The translations under genes were made by a program, and so were the position numbers. A stretch of 7,730 bases of DNA from an uncultured Clostridia bacterium (GTDB lineage Bacteria; Bacillota; Clostridia; Oscillospirales; Oscillospiraceae): NCBI GenBank assembly GCA_947177005.1, contig CAMWSZ010000131.1:1-7730 (forward strand), given 5' to 3'. The stretch's first letter is position 1, and every line of letters begins with the position of its first letter. Below the pieces are notes generated by a model, which made no database searches, was not told the origin of the DNA, and worked only from the letters and a program-made list of their open reading frames with translations. Below are positions 1-5,875 of this stretch, one piece after another.

Positions 1-488
1 AAGGTCGCGATGAAGTCCACCCAGCCGCCATGATGTCGTTTTTCGCTGTACATATCCCGCAATTCACAGCTGATTCTGCTGCGTTGCAGCTTTTCTATAT
101 TCTCTGGCGCTTTTGGCGACAAATCAGGACCATAGTCATCCACAATAATATGTATCTTTTCTCCGTAGGTTTTCCATACATCAATAAGCGCGTCGGAAAT
201 GAGGATGCTGCCGTTGGTAGCCGTCTTAAATATGTCCGCCCGATCGAAGAAATGCTTTCTGTTATATTCCCAGATTTCGGGGAAGTCCTTGCGCAGGAGC
301 GGTTCACCGCCCATATACTCAAAAATTTCATAACTGCCCAGTCGAAAAGCCCGTTCAGCCGTTTCCTCAATGTATTGAACCGTTGGGTGGAACGGTTCCT
401 TATAATAAGGAGCGCACAGAATACAGTTTTTACACTTCAGGTTGCAGGTCAGTGTGACGATGACAATGGCATGGGGATATTTTTTCAT
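1..488 (-). CDS. Radical SAM protein, N-terminal part (rSAM-B, cut by window edge)
   Basis: An open frame starts at ATG 486-488 and leaves the window after 162 codons. AAAGGAG lies 9 nt upstream, fixing the start. MKKYPHAIVIVTLTC leads into CNLKCKNC (15-22), the CX3CX2C motif of the SAM-cleaving [4Fe-4S] cluster, with a further Cys25. Then come YMGGEP (58-63), TATNGS (89-94), IVDDYG (115-120) and HHGGWVD (152-158). These landmarks match rSAM-A residue for residue or within one position (DYG at 118-120 in both; GGW at 154-156 here, 155-157 there), so the two are paralogues. rSAM-A lacks the fourth cysteine near the cluster. The C-terminal part, where rSAM-A carries its extra cysteines, is missing here. 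It is last in the visible operon, 36 bp after the Rossmann-radical SAM gene. The substrate is unknown. Confidence 0.88.
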   Translation of the reverse strand, partial: MKKYPHAIVIVTLTCNLKCKNCILCAPYYKEPFHPTVQYIEETAERAFRLGSYEIFEYMGGEPLLRKDFPEIWEYNRKHFFDRADIFKTATNGSILISDALIDVWKTYGEKIHIIVDDYGPDLSPKAPENIEKLQRSRISCELRDMYSEKRHHGGWVDFIAT

Positions 489-524
489 GTCAGCATTCTC
501 CTTTGTTAGTCTAAAAATTTCCAG

Positions 525-1880
525 CTACAGGGATTGCCTGCGCATGCTCAGCATGGCAAGTGCTTTTGTAACAGCCTCCGAATTGTTTTTGTTCGTTAAC
601 TGCAACCCGCACGCAACAATTTTGCTGTAGCATCTCCGGATAAATTCCAGATCAAATTCATCAGCTTCTATAAAAAAATTAAAGCTTATTGAGACATATT
701 TTAGGCCTAATTCTGTCACAAGGAGCAGATAGGCGTCGAATTCTTCCTCGCGGTCATTGACACCCTTCACAATTAAATACTTTGCTACGATAAATCTGCC
801 ATGAAAAGCATCTGCCTGAATATACCGCTTTACGTTTTCGACCACTTGATTGAATGCATCAATCTGTTTGATTTTCCTGTAAGTTTCCCTGCTGCCAGCA
901 TCTAAAGACCAAATAATGTACACGCTGCCCTGCCGGAGCAGATCCTCTAAATTTTTACTATAGGTTAACAGGCACGAACCAACCTTATAAAGCATAGGAG
1001 TTAAATTGGCTTTTTGCAGAGAGTTTACTACAAAGCCAATTTTTTTATCACTGTCCCGTTCAGACATATCTACCGCACATGTAAAATCATCGTCGATCCA
1101 GCCAAGAGAAAGCAGTTTATCGACAAAAGCGGCATAATATTCAAGAGAATCTGTCTGGAATTCTGCACTTGCCCTCAAATTTTTGTCGGATGCGCCGGCA
1201 CAGCAATAGACGCAGTGGGCCAGACAATCGGCACAGCTCTGCTGGTAAAACGCTATTTGCTTGTAGCGCTTTTTGTAACCCTTTCTCACAATATACTGCT
1301 CCTGGCGCAGAGCACAGCTCTTGCAAATATCCACCTCGCCTCTATCATACCGGGACAGCTCCGCGCTAAGAATATTCTCTAAACCGTCATACTTTTCATC
1401 TTCCGCTGGAACCTGAATGGACGACTGAGCCGCCTGCAAGCTGTTTTCAAAGGAGGCCTCACAGCAAGATTGAATTCCATGAACCTGTGCGCTCTTCGGA
1501 TACAGGTCGATCAACAGCCGGTTGCGTATAGGCAGGCATGTCAGATCCTTTTCGACTGGAATATAGTTGATGATCTCCTCTGGGCTGACACCCTTTTCCA
1601 ACATATCGCCAATAATTGTATACTTGAAGTCGTCAGAACAGATAAAATACTGCAACCCCGAATAGCGCTCTCTGGCCTCCTCAAACGGCATAACAGGTAC
1701 TCCGAAGTCTGCCCTTCCCCGCTTCCGTTCGTCATTGTCGATAACAACCGCAGGCAGCTTGCCAGAGAGTTTTTCCAGGGTACATAATATATGGGAAGCA
1801 AAAATGCCATAACAGTACAGCGCAACAGTATTTCCCGCTTCGAGCCTTTGCGCCAGAATGCCGATATATTTGTTCAGCAT
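525..1880 (-). CDS. Radical SAM protein with N-terminal Rossmann-like domain
   Basis: A 451-residue two-domain protein. Residues 18-110 look like a Rossmann fold: VALYCYGIFASHIL, then PAVVIDNDERKRG, FGVPVMPFEEA and YFICSDD. This layout resembles the N-terminal domain of the neighbouring FkbM proteins. A linker (about 112-185) of low complexity follows. The radical SAM region begins with CKSC (186-189), then SCADCLAHCVYCC (215-227), containing the CX3CX2C motif at Cys219, Cys223 and Cys226. Barrel segments YIIWSLDAGSRETYRKI (321-337) and KYLIVKGVNDREEEFDAYLL (367-386) are typical of radical SAM enzymes. The upstream CKSC plus Cys216 could hold another metal; this is inference. The frame is open to 1994, overlapping FkbM copy 3, but the ATG at 1880 has AAGGAG 8 nt upstream. 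A 103-bp gap with a hairpin precedes it, the largest gap in the operon; 36 bp separate it from rSAM-B. The substrate is unknown; the context suggests a glycan or its carrier. Confidence 0.87.
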   Translation of the reverse strand: MLNKYIGILAQRLEAGNTVALYCYGIFASHILCTLEKLSGKLPAVVIDNDERKRGRADFGVPVMPFEEARERYSGLQYFICSDDFKYTIIGDMLEKGVSPEEIINYIPVEKDLTCLPIRNRLLIDLYPKSAQVHGIQSCCEASFENSLQAAQSSIQVPAEDEKYDGLENILSAELSRYDRGEVDICKSCALRQEQYIVRKGYKKRYKQIAFYQQSCADCLAHCVYCCAGASDKNLRASAEFQTDSLEYYAAFVDKLLSLGWIDDDFTCAVDMSERDSDKKIGFVVNSLQKANLTPMLYKVGSCLLTYSKNLEDLLRQGSVYIIWSLDAGSRETYRKIKQIDAFNQVVENVKRYIQADAFHGRFIVAKYLIVKGVNDREEEFDAYLLLVTELGLKYVSISFNFFIEADEFDLEFIRRCYSKIVACGLQLTNKNNSEAVTKALAMLSMRRQSL

Positions 1881-1888
1881 ACTTTTTT

Positions 1889-1894
1889 CTCCTT
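1889..1894 (-). promoter_or_regulatory. Ribosome binding site of the Rossmann-radical SAM gene
   Basis: AAGGAG, 8 nt upstream of the ATG at 1880. No comparable site precedes the in-frame ATG at 1994, so it decides the start. Confidence 0.75.
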
Positions 1895-1949
1895 TTTGTG
1901 CCTTACTCCAGCTTATTTCATGCAATAAAGTTGAACTTTCTTTTCTCCC

Positions 1950-1985
1950 GATTATCTGCACCATGCTGTAATGGTTCAGATAATC
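1950..1985 (-). promoter_or_regulatory. Intra-operon hairpin at the stop of FkbM copy 3
   Basis: The transcript would read GATTATCTG, A, ACCAT, a 6-nt loop TACAGC, ATGGT, G, CAGATAATC. The outer 9-bp arms are perfectly complementary and the inner 5-bp arms too, with one A-G mismatch between them: 14 pairs in 36 nt. The hairpin starts in the stop codon of FkbM copy 3. It is followed by GGGAGAAAAGAAAG, not a U-run, so it is not a standard intrinsic terminator. A role in mRNA processing or stability, partial attenuation, or protein binding is possible. The structure is seen; the function is inference. Confidence 0.6.
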
Positions 1986-2994
1986 AAACCGCATACAAAA
2001 CGGTTTCTGATCTTGTAATCGAGTAATGCCTTAAATACAGCTGATAATCTGGATGATACTGCAAAAGCAGTCCCGGAATCTCCCAAATATCTTCTGGCTT
2101 ATGATAGACACAAACTGCCAGCCGCGGTCTCTGTTCTTTAATAATCTTTTGTGCGCCGCGCAGAGCAGCCAATTCTGACCCCTCAATATCCATTTTTATA
2201 AAGGTAACTCGCCGGTCCTTTAGCGCCTCATCAAGCGTACGCGCTTCCACAACTACATTTCCTGTTTCTGTCACCTTAGCCAGACTTTTGTCGTCGGAGT
2301 TGTTAAAGTGCAGAGCTGTATTTTGGTCGTAGACAGCAAAGGGAAACAGTTCGATCCTGTCCCCATATTCTTCTAATTTTTTTCTTATGACAGGCAACTG
2401 TTCCGGATTGGGTTCAAAAATATAGGAATGGCCCTGTTTGCAATGCCTAAAAAAATTCCTTGTATTTGTACCATCCAGTGCTCCGGCATCCACAAAAAAC
2501 TCTCCCTGCTCTTGCAGATTAAGTTGCTGTAAATCGAAGTACTGCAAATCAAAATATCGTGGGTGCAGTTCAAAATAGGCAGATGCGTACCGCAAACCGT
2601 ATGAGCTTAGCTCTGCTTCAACGGATTTGTTTATTTCCTCATGCCCCACAGCAATAATAATGAAATATTCCCGGCAATCCGGCAGCTGTAAAAATGTTTC
2701 TAAGGATATAATCGGGATTCCTTCGATGGTACCTGTTTTATACTTGTCAATGACAAAAGGAATGCTCTTATTCGCATCAATAAGCCAATTTGCTGCACCG
2801 CCCGCCCCATAAAAGCAAAGTTTGGATGCTTGCAACAGCATACTGTCTGGAGAATATTTATAGATAATTTCTGTAAGCTCGGACGTTTCTCCCAACACTG
2901 CATAGGTCATCCGATGCCGGAATATACTTCTGGAGATGCCATCAGCAAACGCATGATAAATGCTGCGAAGTTCTGTAGTATCAGGTATAGTCAT
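1984..2994 (-). CDS. FkbM family SAM-dependent methyltransferase, copy 3
   Basis: A 336-residue paralogue of copies 1 and 2, closest to copy 1 by eye. It has IYHAFADGISRSIFRHR (12-28), Rossmann-like LCFYGAGGAANWLIDA (59-74) and FVIDKYKTGTIEGIPIIS (80-97). The FkbM domain has FFVDAGALDGTNT (166-178), YIFEPNP (191-197), FIKMDIEGSELAALRG (265-280) and VYHKPEDIWEIP (296-307). A tandem YFDLQYFDLQ (147-156) sits in the linker just before the methyltransferase domain. The frame stays open upstream to 3168, but that part lies over rSAM-A. The ATG at 2994 has AGGAG 8 nt upstream and matches the N-terminus of the paralogues. Start and rSAM-A stop overlap (ATGA), so the two are probably made together. 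The TGA at 1984-1986 lies at the edge of a hairpin. Expected role is O-methylation of a glycan sugar; the substrate is unknown. Confidence 0.92.
   Translation of the reverse strand: MTIPDTTELRSIYHAFADGISRSIFRHRMTYAVLGETSELTEIIYKYSPDSMLLQASKLCFYGAGGAANWLIDANKSIPFVIDKYKTGTIEGIPIISLETFLQLPDCREYFIIIAVGHEEINKSVEAELSSYGLRYASAYFELHPRYFDLQYFDLQQLNLQEQGEFFVDAGALDGTNTRNFFRHCKQGHSYIFEPNPEQLPVIRKKLEEYGDRIELFPFAVYDQNTALHFNNSDDKSLAKVTETGNVVVEARTLDEALKDRRVTFIKMDIEGSELAALRGAQKIIKEQRPRLAVCVYHKPEDIWEIPGLLLQYHPDYQLYLRHYSITRSETVLYAV
2527..2556 (-). repeat. 15-bp tandem duplication encoding YFDLQ-YFDLQ
   Basis: Two adjacent 15-bp units in FkbM copy 3, TATTTTGATTTGCAG and TACTTCGATTTACAG, differ at three bases, all synonymous third positions. 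Both give YFDLQ. Copy 1 has a related but looser LQYSQLQYFDL at the same place. Confidence 0.65.
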
Positions 2995-3794
2995 CTCTTC
3001 TTCTCCTGCTCTGCCGCGCCGTATCGCGCCGCAGAATCCCCGCTCTTCCAAGTACAATAGTGGCAGGACTTGCGCGGATAATCGTAAAACCTCCTTATGA
3101 TCTCCCGTTTCCCCTCCAGGTCTGTGCCGTCGTTCAAATCCACGTAATCGTTCTGGTTGGGAACGCACACACCCAGTTCCGACAAAAACAGCGAGTTGCT
3201 ACACCGATGAAGCTTTCCCTTAAAAACGTGCATATTCTCCAGCCGCACCTGGGCGCATTGTGCCGCCTGTTTTGTCACATAGTCATCCGGTTCCAGCAAA
3301 TCCTGGCAGAGCGTATTGTCGATCCAACCGCCAAAATGCTGGCTTTCCGTGGCCCCGTAATATTTTTTCAGAACGTACTCAATATCGTTCCGCTCCAGAA
3401 TTTCCACAAATTGCTCCTTTGCACGGGACAGCTCCCCGTAATCGCTTATCATGACCTTGAGCTTCCTTCCGTATGACAGGAGACTGCTCAGTTCCTTATC
3501 CGTAGGCATAACTGTTGCATTGGTCTCCACAATCAGCCGATCAAAATAAGCATCATACCGCTTGCAGTATTCAAACACCTGATCCAACTGTCGGTGGGTA
3601 AAAATCTCTCCCCCAACAAATTGCAGCCATTCAATGTGGTCAAAAAGCGCAAATAAGCTGTCAATATCCGCCTGCATTTCATCCACAGCAGCACGAGGCG
3701 GATTCTGAAAATCGGGTATATGATTCGAGCAGAGCCTGCACCGTAGCGTACAGACAAACGTGGGCACAATGGACATACGTTTTGTTTTCAACAT
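2991..3794 (-). CDS. Radical SAM protein with C-terminal cysteine cluster (rSAM-A)
   Basis: A 267-residue radical SAM enzyme. CTLRCRLC (15-22) is the CX3CX2C motif for the [4Fe-4S] cluster that cleaves SAM, and GGE (61-63) follows the second strand, where SAM is contacted. Other landmarks are ETNATV (90-95), ISDYG (116-120) and HFGGWID (153-159). The C-terminal third has Cys180, Cys198, Cys210 and a CHYC pair (244-247), a pattern like SPASM/Twitch auxiliary-cluster domains; an extra Fe-S cluster is inferred, not shown. AAGGAG lies 10 nt upstream of the ATG. Its TGA overlaps the start of FkbM copy 3 (ATGA). It is related to rSAM-B at the left edge: DYG is at the same residue numbers and GGW one residue apart. 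Radical SAM enzymes with such clusters act on peptides, proteins or sugars; the substrate cannot be told. No precursor peptide gene is adjacent. Confidence 0.9.
   Translation of the reverse strand: MLKTKRMSIVPTFVCTLRCRLCSNHIPDFQNPPRAAVDEMQADIDSLFALFDHIEWLQFVGGEIFTHRQLDQVFEYCKRYDAYFDRLIVETNATVMPTDKELSSLLSYGRKLKVMISDYGELSRAKEQFVEILERNDIEYVLKKYYGATESQHFGGWIDNTLCQDLLEPDDYVTKQAAQCAQVRLENMHVFKGKLHRCSNSLFLSELGVCVPNQNDYVDLNDGTDLEGKREIIRRFYDYPRKSCHYCTWKSGDSAARYGAAEQEKKR
3003..3007 (-). promoter_or_regulatory. Ribosome binding site of FkbM copy 3
   Basis: AGGAG, 8 nt upstream of the ATG at 2994 and within the last codons of rSAM-A. It decides the start against the 58-residue longer in-frame reading. 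Confidence 0.7.
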
Positions 3795-3818
3795 AGTATT
3801 ATTGCTCCTTACTCAACT

Positions 3819-4853
3819 CTAAATTGCAAACAAAACTGTATCACATTCTTCTAAAGTGTAATGTCGCAAATACAGTTTGTAATCGTGACAGTAATCCAAA
3901 ATTAAATCAGGAATCTCCCAGATATCCTCTGGCTTATGATAGACACTAATTGCAAGCTTAGGCCGCTGTGTCCGGATAATATTCTCCGCACCGCGGAGAG
4001 CGGCCAATTCGGATCCCTCAATATCCATTTTCAGGAATGTCACCGGTCGGCCACCTAACAAATCATCCAATTTTCGGACTTCAACTGCGACATCGCCGCT
4101 TTCTGCAATTCTTGCGCCACTAGGGTCAAAATGTAGGGTTGTATTGCTATCATAGAGACCATATGGAAAGCACTCAACATGGGCGAAATTTTTTAAGGCA
4201 TCCTTTGTTTGCTCAAATAGTACGGCACTTGGCTCGAATACATAAGCATACCCATCTGGAGAATGACGAAAAAAAATTTGGGTTGTCTCTCCGTCTAACG
4301 CCCCCGCATCCACGAAATATTCGGTCCCCCACTCCATATAGGGCAAATCAAAATATGTAGTCTTGAGCCAATTCAAGTCAGAGTACGCCGACAAATACCG
4401 TATTTTGAATTTCTTTAGATGTGCCTCAACTTCCTGCCGTACGGGTCCCTCTCCAATCGTAGTCACAACTAAGTATTCTTTATAATCCGGCATTTCCAAG
4501 AACTGTTCAAAAGTGATAATGGGATGGCCTTGAAGTATGCCAGTTTTGTAATTGTCAATAACAGGCTGTTCACTGGGATTTCCGTCAAGCAGCCAATTAG
4601 AGCTTCGGTTCAAAAACCATTCCGCACCTTTGCCCGCACCATAAAAACAAAGTTTAGGGGACTCAAGTGCTTTGCTGACAGGTAGTGCTTCACGTATCAT
4701 TTTGACGATCTCTTTTTGATCACCTAAAACGGAATAAAGAAACCGATACTTGAAAATTTCTTTGGAGACATCATCCCCTAAAGCAGCGTAAATCCTGCGC
4801 GGCACTCCACCCCATTTTTCCCAATTATTAGCATTCGCCGCGATTACATCCAT
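3819..4853 (-). CDS. FkbM family SAM-dependent methyltransferase, copy 2
   Basis: A 344-residue paralogue with the same architecture as the neighbours: N-terminal motif IYAALGDDVSKEIFKYRFLY (21-40), Rossmann-like LCFYGAGKGAEWFL (68-81) and VIDNYKTG (98-105), then the methyltransferase domain with YFVDAGALDGETT (179-191), YVFEPSA (204-210), FLKMDIEGSELAALRG (273-288) and VYHKPEDIWEIP (304-315). It is the most divergent copy by eye. It has about 15 extra residues between the glycine-rich loop and VIDNYKTG (including NWLLDGNPSEQP), an N-terminal tail rich in N and W, and ends TVLFAI where the others end TVLYAV. The YFVDAGALDG methyltransferase core is intact, so it should be active. AGGAGG lies 6 nt upstream of the ATG, which fixes the start. 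The stop is TAG, 24 bp before rSAM-A. The N-terminal differences may reflect a different partner or substrate; that is inference. Confidence 0.92.
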   Translation of the reverse strand: MDVIAANANNWEKWGGVPRRIYAALGDDVSKEIFKYRFLYSVLGDQKEIVKMIREALPVSKALESPKLCFYGAGKGAEWFLNRSSNWLLDGNPSEQPVIDNYKTGILQGHPIITFEQFLEMPDYKEYLVVTTIGEGPVRQEVEAHLKKFKIRYLSAYSDLNWLKTTYFDLPYMEWGTEYFVDAGALDGETTQIFFRHSPDGYAYVFEPSAVLFEQTKDALKNFAHVECFPYGLYDSNTTLHFDPSGARIAESGDVAVEVRKLDDLLGGRPVTFLKMDIEGSELAALRGAENIIRTQRPKLAISVYHKPEDIWEIPDLILDYCHDYKLYLRHYTLEECDTVLFAI

Positions 4854-4882
4854 TTTAATCCTCCTATTCGTTGTTTACGTAA

Positions 4883-5875
4883 TTAAACCGCATACAAAAC
4901 AGTTTCCGTATACGAGATGGAATAGTGCCGCAGATACAGTTGATAATCCGGGTGGCAGTCCAAGAGCAGACGGGGGATTTCCCATATATCCTCTGGCTTG
5001 TGGTAGACACTGACCGCCAGCTTCGGCCGCTGCTCCCGAATGATTTTCTCCCCTCCTCGCAGAGCCGCCAGTTCCGAGCCTTCAATATCCATCTTGATAA
5101 AGGTCACTTTTTTATCTCGCAGCAGATTATCCAACCTGCGTACTTCAATCTGGATGCTTCCATTTTCGCTGATCCTTGCGCTGCTTGCATCATAGCTGCG
5201 CACGTCGAAACACAGCGCAGTATCCCTGTCATAGAGTCCATAGGGAAAGAGCTCCGTATTGGGATAAGTTTTCAAATTTTTCTCTGTAATTGAGAACTGC
5301 TGAGGATTTGGTTCAAACACATAGGCATGATTCTTTTTAAAGTGGTCAAGTAAATATCTCGTTGTATTTCCATCCAGTGCCCCAGCATCGACAAAAAACT
5401 CATTTTGCAGCTTTAATTCCGGCAAATCAAAGTATTGCAGCTGCGAATATTGAAGATCCGAATACGCTAGGACATATCTCAAATCATGCTTTGCCAGCTC
5501 CGCCGTAATTTCTTTCAGGACGTTTTCCTTCCCAACGGTTATGATAATTACATATTCCTTACAATCGGGCAGCTTCAAAAAATCATCCAGAGAAATAACC
5601 GGCCAGCCCTCTATCTCACCTGTTTTGTACTTATCAATCACAAACGTAACATTTGTGTTATACCTGACCAACCATCCAGAACCCACTCCGGCACCGTAAT
5701 AGCAAATTTTGGAATTGCTTAGCAGTTCCTGTGCAGGGGAGTATTCATACACGATTTTTGTGATTTCTTTCCGGTCTCCATATAGTGAGTACAGCAACCG
5801 GTGCCTAAAAATATTTCTGGACGTCTCATCCGCCAGAGCAGTATAGATTCGTTTTATCTCATCTTCCTGCAACAT
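4883..5875 (-). CDS. FkbM family SAM-dependent methyltransferase, copy 1
   Basis: A 330-residue protein. Residues 10-45 carry a motif shared by all three copies here (IYTALADETSRNIFRHR, then YGD). Residues 57-140 look Rossmann-like: ICYYGAGVGSGWLV, then FVIDKYKTGEIEGWPVISLD and VIIITVGKE. The FkbM methyltransferase domain follows: FFVDAGALDGNTT (160-172, SAM motif I), YVFEPNP (185-191), FIKMDIEGSELAALRG (259-274), and VYHKPEDIWEIP (290-301). FkbM proteins transfer methyl from SAM to hydroxyl groups, as in FK506 and in sugar methylation by NoeI-like enzymes; the substrate here is inferred to be a glycan sugar. The ATG at 5875 is preferred over 5896 because AGGAG sits 8 nt upstream. The gene starts 22 bp inside the GT2 gene, suggesting coupled translation, and is followed by a 29-bp gap to copy 2. 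Confidence 0.92.
   Translation of the reverse strand: MLQEDEIKRIYTALADETSRNIFRHRLLYSLYGDRKEITKIVYEYSPAQELLSNSKICYYGAGVGSGWLVRYNTNVTFVIDKYKTGEIEGWPVISLDDFLKLPDCKEYVIIITVGKENVLKEITAELAKHDLRYVLAYSDLQYSQLQYFDLPELKLQNEFFVDAGALDGNTTRYLLDHFKKNHAYVFEPNPQQFSITEKNLKTYPNTELFPYGLYDRDTALCFDVRSYDASSARISENGSIQIEVRRLDNLLRDKKVTFIKMDIEGSELAALRGGEKIIREQRPKLAVSVYHKPEDIWEIPRLLLDCHPDYQLYLRHYSISYTETVLYAV

Noticed and set aside
30..509. 159-residue open frame on the plus strand
   Set aside because: It is antisense to rSAM-B, which has a clear CX3CX2C motif and a ribosome binding site; the plus-strand product has no recognisable domain.
1014..1382. 122-residue open frame on the plus strand
   Set aside because: It is a shadow of the cysteine-rich radical SAM region on the opposite strand and has no recognisable features.
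1881..1983. Possible internal promoter in the 103-bp gap
   Set aside because: I found no convincing -35/-10 pair with 16-18 bp spacing; only AT-rich sequence and the hairpin.
1881..1994. N-terminal extension of the Rossmann-radical SAM protein to the ATG at 1994
   Set aside because: It would translate through the hairpin, lacks a ribosome binding site, and the ATG at 1880 has a strong AAGGAG 8 nt upstream.
2995..3168. 58-residue N-terminal extension of FkbM copy 3
   Set aside because: It lies in the rSAM-A coding region in another frame, is Arg/Glu-rich in the way shadow frames are, and is absent from the two paralogues.
3060..3476. 138-residue open frame on the plus strand
   Set aside because: Antisense to rSAM-A, whose motifs and start signal are clear; no recognisable domain on the plus strand.
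3984..3998. Small perfect hairpin (CTCCGC, 3-nt loop, GCGGAG)
   Set aside because: It lies inside the conserved LRGAENIIR coding region of FkbM copy 2 and has no U-run; codon choice explains it.
4875..4882. TTACGTAA palindrome between FkbM copies 1 and 2
   Set aside because: Eight bases in an AT-rich 29-bp spacer, single copy, no promoter elements around it; too short to call an operator.
1984..5875. Tandem FkbM genes as a phase-variable or recombining cassette
   Set aside because: The copies resemble each other mainly through conserved protein motifs. I saw no long identical DNA blocks, flanking repeats, homopolymer tracts or recombinase gene.
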